Origin: Bacteroidaceae bacterium
Lineage (GTDB): Bacteria; Bacteroidota; Bacteroidia; Bacteroidales; Bacteroidaceae
NCBI GenBank assembly: GCA_017383485.1
Contig: JAFNXM010000005.1
Location: 1-64,000 of the forward strand
Length of the DNA: 64,000 nucleotides
Reading direction: 5' to 3'
The notes beneath the pieces are model-generated. The model was not told the origin of the DNA. It ran no database searches and saw only the letters and a list, made by a program, of their open reading frames with translations. Position 1 is the stretch's first letter. Each line of letters opens with the position of its first letter. Both the position numbers and the translations under genes were made by a program. Below are positions 33,890 through 44,071 of this stretch, piece after piece.

Positions 33890-35137
33890 TCATTGTTTTT
33901 GTTCTGCCAAGGCTTCTTCCTGAGCAATGAGCAATCGTTGCTTCAAAGCGTCGGGCATAGGTGTGTTGAACTTGTCCTGAAATACCAGATCGGCGATTTC
34001 TGTGGGCGTCAGCGTATGCAGTGTCTCGACCTTCTTGCTTGTTGCAGACAAGGTGCCGTCGTTTTGGTACACTCTGACGATGCGACAGAAATGCACGGCT
34101 TTGTCCTCGAGCGCCGAGGTGACTTGGTGCAACAGGGTCGGTTCGGGTTGTTTCTCCTGTACCCTTAATTCCAAATAAGGCCAGTCTTTGCCTTCATCAT
34201 CCTTAGTCCTTGTAGCAAGTTTCTCTATTGTTTGCAGAATTTCCAAAGGTGTAGCACTGCCGCGAGGAGGCAGCGTCGTCAGATGGCGTAGTGGTGTGTA
34301 GAGCAGGCGTTGTGTTTCCACATGTCCCTCGTTGTCGATTTCCACCACGGTTACGCCGTGTTTATAATTGCTCTCGCTGAATGACATGGGAATCGGACTG
34401 CCTGCATATTGCATTTCGCGTGCGGCCGATTTGATGCTTTGTGCTTTGTGCAAATGGCCCAGTGCGGTGTAGCAGATGTTCTTGTTTACAATATCAGCGG
34501 CGATGCAGTCCTGTCCTCCTATGACAAGTCGCTCGCTATGTTCGCTTTCGCAGATTTCTGCGCCGGCAGCGTAAAAATGCGCTACGGCAATAATGGGCAA
34601 CCCCTTGAAATCGCTCTTTTTCACCTTGTGCAGCAGGTGTTCCAACAGGTCTCGTAACCCCTCGCTTTGGTTGAGTCCTGCGGGATAGTCTGACGAGCGC
34701 AAATAGGGTACAGCCAGACACACTACCTGGGCTTCGTCGTCCTCCTTGCTGCTCAGTGGCAGGATCAACTCGTCGTAGTCTATTTCCCCCGTTTCGGTAT
34801 GTCTGGGCAAGGTGCCTCGTACGTAGATATTGTGGCGTTTTAGCAGTTGCGCCGGAGCATCTATGCGGCCCGCCGAGTCGTGATTGCCCGCGATGGCTAC
34901 GATTTGCATCCCCTGCACGGCTTCCGAGGCGTCGACGAGGAAGTTGTATAGCATTTCCTCAGCGGTTGCAGAAGGATTAGGACTGTCGAAGATATCGCCA
35001 GCAATAACCAAAGCGTCGGGGCGCTCAGTTCTGAGTGTAGCGAGCAGCCATGTCAGGAAATGTTGGTGTTCGCAGATACGATTGTGCCCATGGAAAATAT
35101 TGCCCAGGTGCCAGTCTGCAGTATGTAGAATTTTCAT
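33890..35137 (-). CDS. sbcD: DNA double-strand-break nuclease catalytic subunit
   Basis: SbcD is the Mre11-like metallophosphoesterase partner of SbcC. The motifs are HTADWHLG at the N terminus, IAGDIFDSPNPS, AIAGNHDSAGR, and later AVAHFYAAGA and YTALGHLHKAQ. The 415-aa length is normal. Its start codon lies 6 bases after the ispG stop, and sbcC follows after 10 bases, so the two nuclease genes are translated from one transcript, probably with ispG. Confidence 0.96.
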   Translation of the reverse strand: MKILHTADWHLGNIFHGHNRICEHQHFLTWLLATLRTERPDALVIAGDIFDSPNPSATAEEMLYNFLVDASEAVQGMQIVAIAGNHDSAGRIDAPAQLLKRHNIYVRGTLPRHTETGEIDYDELILPLSSKEDDEAQVVCLAVPYLRSSDYPAGLNQSEGLRDLLEHLLHKVKKSDFKGLPIIAVAHFYAAGAEICESEHSERLVIGGQDCIAADIVNKNICYTALGHLHKAQSIKSAAREMQYAGSPIPMSFSESNYKHGVTVVEIDNEGHVETQRLLYTPLRHLTTLPPRGSATPLEILQTIEKLATRTKDDEGKDWPYLELRVQEKQPEPTLLHQVTSALEDKAVHFCRIVRVYQNDGTLSATSKKVETLHTLTPTEIADLVFQDKFNTPMPDALKQRLLIAQEEALAEQKQ

Positions 35138-35143
35138 CAGTCT

Positions 35144-37009
35144 TTACGAATGCTTTTGTTTGTCTTGTTCTATCAGTTCCAGCAAGCGCTCCACGGCGAG
35201 TTCAGTCGGAATATTCTTTTCTACGCAGGTTTTGCCGCGATACAGGCTCACCTTGCCGCGACCTGCTCCCACGTAGCCGTAGTCTGCATCAGCCATCTCG
35301 CCGGGTCCGTTGACGATGCAGCCCATGATGCCGATTTTCAAGCCGGTCAAGTGCGACGTAGCCGCCTTAATTCGCGCGATGGTGTCGGGCAAATCATACA
35401 GTGTGCGACCGCAGCCGGGGCATGATATATATTCGGTCTTGGTGGTGCGTAGGCGAGCCGCTTGCAGTATGGCAAATGCCGTTTCGTCGACGATGGCGTG
35501 CGACAAAGGTTTTTCGCCTTGTGCAGGAGATGAGAAGAGGAAGATACCATCGGTGATGCCGTCGAACAGGAGTGCACCCATGTCGGCAGAGGCACAGAGT
35601 TGGAAGTCCTCCTTCTCCGCCGCGTTCATTTGATAGTGCTGGAACATCACCACAGGGTTGACCAAATTTTCACGCCACAGTTCGTGCACCAAAGCGCGCA
35701 GTTCGCCGGTGCGATTGGGGTGGTTGCTCTGCGCCAGAATCACCACCTCGGGGTGATGACGCAAGCATGCCTTAACTTCCTCAGTCAGGCTGGTGAAAGT
35801 AAGGAAGAGGAATTTCACCGGCGCCTTGATAGTGCTGACAAACATCAACATCTCGGTGGTAAATACAGGATAGGTACCTGCTTCACCCTGCCACATCGGT
35901 GCGTCGACGATATAGCCTGCACCCTCGATACGTTCTTCTGGGCGTGGCAAGCGTTGTCCGCAATAGATATAGTCTGGGCGAAGATTGCCCACCTCATTGC
36001 TGCCGTCCAGTCGGTCTGATATTACGACGGGAGGATTCTGACCTCCGATATTTTCCACAGGACATGTGGCGCGGCGCACTGGACGCAGGTAGTCGAAGGC
36101 GCCGCAAGGTTGACCAGGAATAAAGGGGTGGCCTGTGCGAGTGCCGGCAATGTAGGAAGCGAGTTTATAGGCCACGGGTATTTCCTTTTCGGGTGCTTCA
36201 CTCAGCGAAACGCGGATCGTTTCGCCTATACCATCGCTCAGCAGGGCACCTATACCCACGGCGCTTTTGATACGACCATCTTCGCCCTCGCCTGCTTCTG
36301 TCACACCGAGGTGTAGGGGGAAGTTCATTCCCTCGCGCTTCATCACATCATTGAGCAGACGTACCGAGCGCACCATTACTACGGTGTTGCTCGCCTTGAT
36401 TGATACGACCACGTTCATGAAGTTTTCTCGCACACAGATGCGCAGAAATTCCATACAACTCTCTACGATGCCCTCGGGGGTGTCGCCATAGTGCGACATG
36501 ATGCGGTCCGACAGCGAGCCGTGGTTCACGCCGATGCGCAGGGCGGTGCCGTGTTCACGACAGATGGCGAGCAGTTGCTTGAAGCGCTCTTCCAAACGTT
36601 GCAATTCGGCGGCATATTCCTCGGGCGTGTATTCCAGTGCCTTGAACTGGCGGGCTGGGTCCACATAGTTGCCGGGATTGATGCGCACCTTCTCGACAAT
36701 TGTTGCCGCCACGTCGGCCACTGCGGGATTGAAGTGGATGTCGGCCACCAGGGGTACGTTGATGCCTTGGCGTGCCAACTCCTCCTTGATATTTTTCAAA
36801 TTATTAGCCTCGATGGTGCCTTGTGCCGTCAGTCGTACGAGGTCTGCACCGGCTTCAACCAAACGTTTGATTTGCTCTACGCACCCTGCTGTGTCCGTCG
36901 TGGCACAGGTGGTCATACTTTGCAGACGGATGGGCTGATCGCCACCTATGGGACAGCCCTTGATTTGTGCTTCGTGAGATTTTCGAGGGGTATAATTGAA
37001 AAGGTTCAT
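35144..37009 (-). CDS. ispG: 4-hydroxy-3-methylbut-2-enyl diphosphate synthase (long form)
   Basis: IspG is the [4Fe-4S] enzyme of the MEP isoprenoid pathway that makes HMBPP. The N-terminal TIM barrel begins RKSHEAQIKGCPIGGDQPIR. The iron-sulfur domain near the C terminus has CPGCGRTLYDL and MGCIVNGPGEMADADYGYVG. The 621-aa length is the long form with an inserted domain between barrel and cluster domain, as in plants and Bacteroidetes. ATG at 37009 starts MNLFNYTPRKSH; the earlier in-frame start at 37072 is unlikely. sbcD follows directly. A family 1 repeat separates it from purE. Confidence 0.96.
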   Translation of the reverse strand: MNLFNYTPRKSHEAQIKGCPIGGDQPIRLQSMTTCATTDTAGCVEQIKRLVEAGADLVRLTAQGTIEANNLKNIKEELARQGINVPLVADIHFNPAVADVAATIVEKVRINPGNYVDPARQFKALEYTPEEYAAELQRLEERFKQLLAICREHGTALRIGVNHGSLSDRIMSHYGDTPEGIVESCMEFLRICVRENFMNVVVSIKASNTVVMVRSVRLLNDVMKREGMNFPLHLGVTEAGEGEDGRIKSAVGIGALLSDGIGETIRVSLSEAPEKEIPVAYKLASYIAGTRTGHPFIPGQPCGAFDYLRPVRRATCPVENIGGQNPPVVISDRLDGSNEVGNLRPDYIYCGQRLPRPEERIEGAGYIVDAPMWQGEAGTYPVFTTEMLMFVSTIKAPVKFLFLTFTSLTEEVKACLRHHPEVVILAQSNHPNRTGELRALVHELWRENLVNPVVMFQHYQMNAAEKEDFQLCASADMGALLFDGITDGIFLFSSPAQGEKPLSHAIVDETAFAILQAARLRTTKTEYISCPGCGRTLYDLPDTIARIKAATSHLTGLKIGIMGCIVNGPGEMADADYGYVGAGRGKVSLYRGKTCVEKNIPTELAVERLLELIEQDKQKHS

Positions 37010-37130
37010 TTGTCTGTTGTGTGAAATGTGAACAATATCGAGTATGAAATCAGACCCTGTGATGCAGGGCAAGAACGGTCTTGTACAGGACAGGAAGTGT
37101 CCTGAATAGGGCGAAAAAGTCCTGGAAAAA

Positions 37131-37235
37131 GAGCTCAGACCTTTTTTGAAAAAACCAAGACTTTTTTTTCACGAGACGTCGCGAAATTTTCACGAGGCGT
37201 CGCAAAATTTTTACAAAGCCTTGACTTTTTTTCTC
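37131..37235. repeat. Family 1 minisatellite, copy 4
   Basis: Blocks tcacgagacgtcgcgaaatt and tcacgaggcgtcgcaaaatt appear twice with T-rich spacers. It lies between purE and ispG. Confidence 0.85.
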
Positions 37236-37240
37236 AGTGA

Positions 37241-37747
37241 TTAGTTGGTCTTGAATTTGAACTTCACTTCTGCCAAATCAGCGTTGGCCTTGACGATCTT
37301 TTGCTTCAATCCTTCCTTGTGTGCAGCCAGTCGTGCCGCCACGGTTTCGTCCGAGAGTGCCAACATCTGTACGGCCAGGATGGCAGCGTTTTGTGCGCCA
37401 TTCACGCCCACAGTGGCCACAGGGATACCGGGAGGCATTTGCACGATCGAAAGGAGAGCGTCCAGTCCGTCGAGCATACCCTTGATGGGCACGCCGATCA
37501 CGGGCAACGTGGTGTTGGCTGCGATCACGCCGGGCAGTGCGGCTGCCATACCGGCTGCGGCAATGATCACGCGGATGCCGCGAGATGCCGCGCCACGAGC
37601 AAATTCTTCGACTTCGGCAGGGGTGCGGTGAGCCGAGAGGGCGTTGATTTCAAAGGGGACTTCCATCTCGTCGAGCAAGAGGGCGGCCTTTTCCATAACG
37701 GGCAGGTCTGATGTGCTGCCCATGATGATGCTTACTATTGGTGTCAT
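37241..37747 (-). CDS. purE: N5-carboxyaminoimidazole ribonucleotide mutase
   Basis: PurE class I converts N5-CAIR to CAIR in purine synthesis. The 168-aa protein has the signature [15 protein letters not shown], the SAHRTP loop, and [15 protein letters not shown]. Length and start ([14 protein letters not shown]) are normal. It follows the PAP2 gene by 69 bases on the same strand. A family 1 repeat after its stop separates it from ispG. Confidence 0.97.
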   Translation of the reverse strand: MTPIVSIIMGSTSDLPVMEKAALLLDEMEVPFEINALSAHRTPAEVEEFARGAASRGIRVIIAAAGMAAALPGVIAANTTLPVIGVPIKGMLDGLDALLSIVQMPPGIPVATVGVNGAQNAAILAVQMLALSDETVAARLAAHKEGLKQKIVKANADLAEVKFKFKTN

Positions 37748-37816
37748 ACGTTTTTCGTTTTATATGATTGGGTTTATATGATTTATTTTGAATTTTTCCA
37801 AACAGAATACTTCTCC

Positions 37817-38437
37817 TCAGAACAACACTACGCACAGGAAACCGCAGACGATACCCAGCAGAGTACCAATCGTGGTGTCGAGTAGTTTGTGTTGGAGCAA
37901 AATCAATCGCGAACTACACACCAGTCCGTTGATCAGGATAGCAGAGGACAGAGGTATGATGGGATTGAACTGGAAGAGCATGGAGAAGGCAAGGAGCATG
38001 CCTATGGCGGCACCAGTCGCCGCGGCGTGTGTGCTGACCTTGAAGAAGAAGTTGCACAGTGCGCACAGGGTCTGAATGACCAAAGCGCAAATGATGATGC
38101 GCAGGGTGTAGCGCGGCATACACATATCATAGATCATGTGGAGCAGGGCGCTGTAGCTGATGATCGAAAGGATGTAGGGTACAAAGCGGCGCTCGCGTTC
38201 GCCCATCTGGTGATGTGTCCATCCGTTGATTTTACGATACAAATAGATGCAAAGCCTGGGCGCGGCAATAGTCATCAGATAGACCATCGCCAGCACATAT
38301 AGGCGAAAAAACCAAGGCGTGAAGCGCAGGTAGCTGAAGAATAATAAGACCAGAAAGGCCAGAAAGGAAAAGTAGAACGGCGAGAATATCGTCGAAATGA
38401 CCTTTGCTGCGCGAATGATGTGCCTGTTGTGTGACAT
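37817..38437 (-). CDS. PAP2-superfamily membrane protein
   Basis: The 206-aa protein has about five or six membrane segments. KVSTHAAATGAAIG resembles the PAP2 PSGH block, and SSRLILLQHKLLDTTIGTLLG fits SR-x5-H-x3-D. The first PAP2 motif (K-x6-RP) is not clear, so activity is uncertain. PAP2 proteins dephosphorylate lipid phosphates such as undecaprenyl pyrophosphate at the membrane. It lies between rpoN (33 bases upstream) and purE, an order found in other Bacteroidales. Confidence 0.75.
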   Translation of the reverse strand: MSHNRHIIRAAKVISTIFSPFYFSFLAFLVLLFFSYLRFTPWFFRLYVLAMVYLMTIAAPRLCIYLYRKINGWTHHQMGERERRFVPYILSIISYSALLHMIYDMCMPRYTLRIIICALVIQTLCALCNFFFKVSTHAAATGAAIGMLLAFSMLFQFNPIIPLSSAILINGLVCSSRLILLQHKLLDTTIGTLLGIVCGFLCVVLF

Positions 38438-38470
38438 GTATTGATCGTGAATATACAGAAGTAGATGCGT

Positions 38471-39925
38471 TTATGCTTTGCGTAGGCGAGCCACGGGGAT
38501 GCCCAGTTGTTCGCGATATTTGCTGACGGTGCGTCGTGCCACGGGCAGGCCTCGCTCCTTCAACATCTGGGCCAATATTTCGTCGCCCAGGGGTGCTGCC
38601 TTGTCCTCGGCGTCGATGATTTCCGTCAGTGTGGTTTTGATTTGACGTGCCGAGAGTTCTTCGCCTTCGGCTGAGACAAATCCCGTTGAGAAGAAGAACT
38701 TGAGCGGATAGAGTCCGTAGCGTGTCTGCACATATTTGCCACCAACGACACGCGACGCCGTGGATTTGTCCACACCCGTGCGTTCGGCCACCTCTTTGAT
38801 AGTGAGCGGGCGTAGCAGGTTTTCATCTTCATCCAGAAAGAAAGGGCGCTGCAACTCGACAATACTATGCATCACAGCCAACAACGTTTGCTGTCTGCGC
38901 TCGATCAAATTGATGAAATTTTGCGCTGACTCTACTTTCTGTCTGGCGTAGATATAGCCCTCCTTCTCCTGGCGGCTGGTGTTTTTATTGCCCGCGGAAT
39001 AGTTGCGCACAATGTCCTGGAACGAACGACTGACGCGCAGTTGCGGCACATCGCCATGGTTGAGCTGGATATCGATATCTCCATCATCGCTCGTCATGAC
39101 AAAAAAGTCAGGCGTCACGGCTGCTGCCGATTGCATATCATCGTCGTCGAGCGCTCTGCCGGGCGAGGGATTCAGATGTGTCAGCTCCTGCTGAATATGT
39201 TTAGCCTCGTCCTCGCTGAGCTGCATGCGTTCGGCTATCCGGTCCCACCTTTTAGCCATAAACTGCTTGAAATATTTTTCGACGACCTGGATACTTTGTT
39301 CTTGCCAGGACGAATGATAGTCGGGGTGATGCAGTTGTATCAGCAGGCATTCCTGCAGATCGCGTGCCCCAATGCCGCGGGGCTCGAAGGTATGGAGGAT
39401 GGCCAGCATGCGTGCCAGTTCGTCCTGGTCGGTGTAGATATTGTGATAGATGGCCAACTCGTCGCACAAGGATTCCAGATCTTTGCGCAAAAAGCCGCCG
39501 TCGTCGAGCGAACCTATCAGATATTCCAGCAATTGCACCTCGTGTGGCGTCAGATCCTGCTCGCCGATTTGCTCCTTCAAATCATCGTATAGCGAGTGTG
39601 CGGCGACCATCACATACTCTCTCTCCTCGCGTCCATATTCCGCCCTGTCCTGCAGATAACTGGGGATATCGTCGTCCGAGCGATAGTCGCCTATTGCCAA
39701 ATCCAGGTCATCGCCATAGCCCCAATCGTCGTCTGCTTTTTCCAGCGCTTTGTCCTCGTCATTTTGATAGTTTTCCTCTAGCGCCGCATTGTCCATCATT
39801 TCACATTCTATACGCTCGGCAAACTGCGCCAAAGGCAACTCGACCATTTGGGCGAGCGCCAATTGCATCGCAGAAAGTTGTTGTGTCTGCATCTGCGTCT
39901 GCGTGAGTATATTTTTCTGCTTCAT
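38471..39925 (-). CDS. rpoN: RNA polymerase sigma-54 factor
   Basis: RpoN directs RNA polymerase to -24/-12 promoters and needs AAA+ activators. The 484-aa protein has the Gln- and Leu-rich N-terminal region I (MKQKNILTQTQMQTQQLSAM), an acidic region II (residues about 45-90), the core-binding domain, the HTH near ATIKEVAERTGVDKSTASRVV-like sequence, and the RpoN box ARRTVSKYREQLGIP near the C terminus. A -7 box TAACTTTG lies at 39946-39953 on the minus strand, about 20 bases before the start. The PAP2 and purE genes follow. Confidence 0.96.
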   Translation of the reverse strand: MKQKNILTQTQMQTQQLSAMQLALAQMVELPLAQFAERIECEMMDNAALEENYQNDEDKALEKADDDWGYGDDLDLAIGDYRSDDDIPSYLQDRAEYGREEREYVMVAAHSLYDDLKEQIGEQDLTPHEVQLLEYLIGSLDDGGFLRKDLESLCDELAIYHNIYTDQDELARMLAILHTFEPRGIGARDLQECLLIQLHHPDYHSSWQEQSIQVVEKYFKQFMAKRWDRIAERMQLSEDEAKHIQQELTHLNPSPGRALDDDDMQSAAAVTPDFFVMTSDDGDIDIQLNHGDVPQLRVSRSFQDIVRNYSAGNKNTSRQEKEGYIYARQKVESAQNFINLIERRQQTLLAVMHSIVELQRPFFLDEDENLLRPLTIKEVAERTGVDKSTASRVVGGKYVQTRYGLYPLKFFFSTGFVSAEGEELSARQIKTTLTEIIDAEDKAAPLGDEILAQMLKERGLPVARRTVSKYREQLGIPVARLRKA

Positions 39926-40058
39926 GGATAGACTAAATTATTGCGCAAAGTTAAAAATAAAAAGTCGATAGCACCTCATCTCAGAGCGTATCTTTGATGT
40001 ATGTAGGTAATATTTTTTCTTCAAAACACGAGAAAATATATTTTCTTGTACTTTTCAT

Positions 40059-40089
40059 TTTGTCTTACGCCAAGTTTATAGTATTTTTG
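40059..40089 (+). promoter_or_regulatory. Promoter of purL
   Basis: TTTG (40059-40062), exactly 19 bases, then TATTTTTG (40082-40089) is a perfect Bacteroidetes promoter. The start codon lies 32 bases downstream of the -7 box. Confidence 0.85.
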
Positions 40090-40121
40090 TAGCAATTTGT
40101 AAAATTATAACCCTACATATT

Positions 40122-43100
40122 ATGATTCTATTCTTTAGAACCCCACAACAAAGCATCATCGCTACGCAATGTGGCAGTATGCTCAACGAAGAAGAAGTCA
40201 AGTCGCTTTGCTGGCTCTATGGCGAAGCTGAACTTCTTCAGGCAGAGACTCTGGAAGGTTGTTTCATCGGCCCACGTCGCGAAATGATCACACCATGGAG
40301 TACCAATGCCGTCGAAATCACTCAAAACATGAACATCAAGGGCATCACTCGCATCGAGGAGTACTTCCCTGTGAAAAGCGCAGATGCTGAGCACGACCCT
40401 ATGTTGCAACGTGTCTACGAAGGTTTGGATCAAAATAGCTTCACCGTAGACATTAAGCCACAGCCCATTCAATATATCCAAGACCTCGAGACCTACAACG
40501 AGCAAGAAGGTCTGGCGCTCTCACCAGCCGAAATCGAATATCTCCACGGCGTTGAGAAGCAATTAGGACGCAGTCTCACCGACTCAGAAGTCTTTGGTTT
40601 CGCACAAATCAACTCAGAGCACTGTCGCCACAAGATCTTTGGTGGTTCGTTTATCATTGATGGTGAAGAAATGCCCTCGTCGCTCTTTGCTATGATCAAG
40701 AAGACTACGGCTGAAAATCCTCACAAGATCCTGTCTGCATACAAGGACAACGTAGCATTCTCTGCTGGTCCTGTGGTAGAACAATTCGCTCCGGTGGATC
40801 ACTCTACCAGCGATTATTTCGTGATCAAGGACATCGAATCTGTCATCTCCCTGAAAGCTGAAACACACAACTTCCCCACAACCGTAGAACCCTTCAACGG
40901 TGCATCAACCGGTACCGGTGGTGAAATTCGCGACCGTATGGGCGGCGGTGTCGGTTCGTGGCCTATCGCAGGTACGGCTGTATATATGACTTCATACCGC
41001 AACGAATTGCGCAACGAAGCCCTCAAGGGTGCGATGAAGGAGAGAAATTGGTTGTACCAAACACCTGAGCAAATCTTGATCAAGGCTTCAAATGGTGCAA
41101 GCGACTTCGGTAATAAATTTGGTCAACCTCTGATCACAGGATCCGTACTTACCTTCGAACACCAAGAGAACGGCGAACAATATGCCTACGACAAAGTGAT
41201 CATGCTCGCCGGCGGTGTGGGTTATGGTACTAAGCGCGACTGCCTGAAAGGCGAACCCAAGAAGGGCAACAAGGTCGTGATGGTCGGTGGTGAAAACTAT
41301 CGCATCGGACTCGGTGGCGGTTCTGTATCATCCGTTGAGACTGGTCGCTACTCAAGCGGTATCGAGCTCAACGCCGTACAGCGCGCTAACCCCGAAATGC
41401 AAAAGCGTGCAAACAACCTGGTACGCGCCCTCTGCGAAGAGGATGTCAACCCCGTAGTCAGCATCCACGACCACGGTAGCGCTGGCCATGTCAACTGTCT
41501 CTCGGAATTGGTGGAAGAATGCGGCGGCTTGATCGATATGGCTCAACTCCCCGTAGGCGACCCCACACTCTCGGCAAAAGAAATCATAGCCAACGAGAGC
41601 CAGGAGCGTATGGGCTTGCTCATCCAAGAGGAACATATCGAACACGTACGCAAGATTGCTGAACGCGAACGTGCTCCGATGTACGTAGTCGGCGAAACGA
41701 CTGGCGATGCTCACTTCGCCTTCCAACAAGCCGACGGCGTGCGTCCATTCGACCTGGATGTAGCGCAAATGTTCGGTCACTCGCCAAAAACTGTCATGGT
41801 GGACGAGACCGTAGAGCGTACTTACGAAAACGCTGCCTACGACGCCTCTGCACCAGAACAATATATTAATAATGTGCTCCGCCTCGAAGCTGTGGCTTGC
41901 AAGGACTGGTTGACCAACAAGGTAGACCGCAGTGTCACAGGTAAGGTGGCACATCAACAAACCCAAGGTCCATTGCAGTTGCCACTGGCAGACTGTGGTG
42001 TCGTAGCTTTGGACTATCGTGGCAAGGCAGGTATTGCGACTGCCATTGGTCACGCTCCACAGGTAGGATTGGCTGACCCCGCTGCAGGTAGTGTGATGGC
42101 GGTGGCAGAAAGTTTGACCAACTTGGTTTGGGCACCTTTGGCAGACGGTCTCGACAGCGTGAGCCTCTCAGCCAACTGGATGTGGCCATGCCGTGCTCAA
42201 AAGGGCGAAGACGCACGTCTCTACAAGGGTGTACAAGCCCTCTCTGATTTCTGCTGCGAATTGGGCATCAATGTCCCCACAGGTAAGGACTCACTCTCGA
42301 TGACTCAGAAATATCCCGATGGCGAAAAGGTTATCTCTCCGGGCACTGTGATCGTAAGTTCTGGCGGTGAGGTGAGCGATGTGCGCAAGGTGGTTCGTCC
42401 TGTTGTGAAGAATCCTCGCAACGCCGGCGCTACATGTGCTTGCGGCAAGGCTAAGGATCCTCGCAACTCGGTATTGTATCACATCGACTTCTCGTTCAAC
42501 CAGTTGCGCCTCGGTGGTTCAGCTTTGGCACAAAGTCTGGGCTACGTGGGCAGCGATGTACCTACGGTGAAAAATCCTGAATACTTCCGCGATGCCTTCA
42601 ACGCAGTGCAACGCTGTGTGAACGAAGGCCTCCTGCTCGCTGGTCACGACATCTCAGCCGGTGGGTTGCTCACCTGTTTGCTCGAAATGTGCTTCGCCAA
42701 CACCAAGGGCGGTTTGGACATCTGCCTTGATGGTTTCGCAGGCAGCGACGTCGTTCGTGCACTCTATGCCGAAAATCCCGGTGTAGTCGTTCAGGTGAAT
42801 GAAAACTGCAAGGCACAATTTGAAGAAATCATGGACGAAGTTGGCGTAGGTTACCAATTGATCGGTCGCCCATCGACAGAGCGTCGCATCCTCGTCACTA
42901 AGGACGGCAAGGAATACACCTTCTGCATCGACAGTCTGAGAGACGTATGGTATGCCACTTCACACGAACTCGATACCAAGCAAAGCTTCAACGGCTGTGC
43001 TGACCAACGTGCAGCCAACTACAAGAATCAACCATTGCGCTTTGCTATCAAGCCCGAATTCGAAGGCTCGTTTGCATCACTGGGCATCTCGCCCGAACGC

Positions 43101-43871
43101 CGTACGCCAAGCGGTGTACGCGCAGCAATCATCCGCGAAAAGGGTACCAATGGCGAACGCGAAATGGCTTATGCGCTCTATCTGGCCGGCTTCGACGTGA
43201 AAGACGTCATGATGACCGACCTGATCACCGGTCGCGAAACGCTCGACGATATCAATATGATCGTATTCTGCGGCGGTTTCTCCAACTCCGACGTACTCGG
43301 CTCGGCAAAGGGATGGGCAGGCGCCTTCCTCTACAACCCCAAGGCGAAAGCAGCCCTCGACCGCTTCTATGCACGCAAGGACACCCTCTCGCTCGGTGTA
43401 TGTAATGGTTGCCAGTTGATGGTGGAATTGAATCTGATCAACCCCGACCACGCACAGCGCTCACGCATGTTGCACAACGACTCTCACAAGTTTGAAAGTG
43501 CCTTTGTCGGCGTCACAGTTCCACAAAACGAAAGCGTGATGTTCGGCTCACTCTCGGGCACAGACCTCGGTATTTGGGTAGCTCATGGTGAAGGTAAGTT
43601 TGACTTGCCTTTGGCTGAGGAAAACTACAACGTAGTGCTCAAGTACGCCTACGACCAATATCCAGGCAACCCTAACGGTTCGAAGTACAACGTCGCAGGT
43701 ATTGCCAGCGCAGACGGTCGCCACTTGGCTATGATGCCTCACTTGGAACGTGCATTCTTCCCCTGGCAAAATCCTCAATACCCCTGCTGCCGTCGCACAC
43801 AGGATGTTACACCATGGATGGAAGCCTTCGTCAACGCTCGCCGTTGGGTCGAAGCGCACAAGGGTGAATAA
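40122..43871 (+). CDS. purL: Phosphoribosylformylglycinamidine synthase
   Basis: PurL uses glutamine and ATP to convert FGAR to FGAM in purine synthesis. The 1249-aa protein is the large single-chain form: N-terminal PurS-like region, linker, two AIRS-like synthase halves (AQINSEHCRHKIF, ETHNFPTTVEPFNGA, GKDSLSMTQKYPD), and a C-terminal class I glutaminase (IVFCGGFSNSDVLGSAKGWA, nucleophile Cys1094 in CNGCQLM). Length is normal. A perfect promoter precedes it. Its last 60 bases are repeated exactly at 44846-44907. Confidence 0.97.
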   Translation: MILFFRTPQQSIIATQCGSMLNEEEVKSLCWLYGEAELLQAETLEGCFIGPRREMITPWSTNAVEITQNMNIKGITRIEEYFPVKSADAEHDPMLQRVYEGLDQNSFTVDIKPQPIQYIQDLETYNEQEGLALSPAEIEYLHGVEKQLGRSLTDSEVFGFAQINSEHCRHKIFGGSFIIDGEEMPSSLFAMIKKTTAENPHKILSAYKDNVAFSAGPVVEQFAPVDHSTSDYFVIKDIESVISLKAETHNFPTTVEPFNGASTGTGGEIRDRMGGGVGSWPIAGTAVYMTSYRNELRNEALKGAMKERNWLYQTPEQILIKASNGASDFGNKFGQPLITGSVLTFEHQENGEQYAYDKVIMLAGGVGYGTKRDCLKGEPKKGNKVVMVGGENYRIGLGGGSVSSVETGRYSSGIELNAVQRANPEMQKRANNLVRALCEEDVNPVVSIHDHGSAGHVNCLSELVEECGGLIDMAQLPVGDPTLSAKEIIANESQERMGLLIQEEHIEHVRKIAERERAPMYVVGETTGDAHFAFQQADGVRPFDLDVAQMFGHSPKTVMVDETVERTYENAAYDASAPEQYINNVLRLEAVACKDWLTNKVDRSVTGKVAHQQTQGPLQLPLADCGVVALDYRGKAGIATAIGHAPQVGLADPAAGSVMAVAESLTNLVWAPLADGLDSVSLSANWMWPCRAQKGEDARLYKGVQALSDFCCELGINVPTGKDSLSMTQKYPDGEKVISPGTVIVSSGGEVSDVRKVVRPVVKNPRNAGATCACGKAKDPRNSVLYHIDFSFNQLRLGGSALAQSLGYVGSDVPTVKNPEYFRDAFNAVQRCVNEGLLLAGHDISAGGLLTCLLEMCFANTKGGLDICLDGFAGSDVVRALYAENPGVVVQVNENCKAQFEEIMDEVGVGYQLIGRPSTERRILVTKDGKEYTFCIDSLRDVWYATSHELDTKQSFNGCADQRAANYKNQPLRFAIKPEFEGSFASLGISPERRTPSGVRAAIIREKGTNGEREMAYALYLAGFDVKDVMMTDLITGRETLDDINMIVFCGGFSNSDVLGSAKGWAGAFLYNPKAKAALDRFYARKDTLSLGVCNGCQLMVELNLINPDHAQRSRMLHNDSHKFESAFVGVTVPQNESVMFGSLSGTDLGIWVAHGEGKFDLPLAEENYNVVLKYAYDQYPGNPNGSKYNVAGIASADGRHLAMMPHLERAFFPWQNPQYPCCRRTQDVTPWMEAFVNARRWVEAHKGE

Positions 43872-43873
43872 TT
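43812..43873 (+). repeat. 62-bp direct repeat, purL copy
   Basis: The 62 bases covering the last codons of purL and a few bases after its stop codon are identical to 44846-44907. The two copies are 1034 bp apart. Confidence 0.95.
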
Positions 43874-43901
43874 CCCGCGCGAATAAATACTACACATATA
43901 T

Positions 43902-43938
43902 AATAAAGCGATGCTCCACACGGGCATCGCTTTATTTG
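43902..43938 (+). terminator. Terminator of purL
   Basis: AATAAAGCGATGC and GCATCGCTTTATT form a perfect 13-bp stem with a 9-base loop, followed by TTG. A diverged version (aagcga...tcgctt) follows the second purL-end copy. Confidence 0.85.
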
Positions 43939-44005
43939 TACAGTCAGGCGAGAATATAGACCGAAATTAGGGAGGGGATAGCATCAAATATTACGCTTCA
44001 AAATA

Positions 44006-44037
44006 TTTGTTTTATGCAAATACAATTATTAAATTTG
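44006..44037 (+). promoter_or_regulatory. Promoter of the 218-aa secreted protein gene
   Basis: TTTG (44006-44009), 20 bases, then TAAATTTG (44030-44037) fits the Bacteroidetes consensus. The start codon is 34 bases downstream. Confidence 0.75.
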
Positions 44038-44071
44038 CCATACGATCTTAACTTTAACACACAACCAGAAT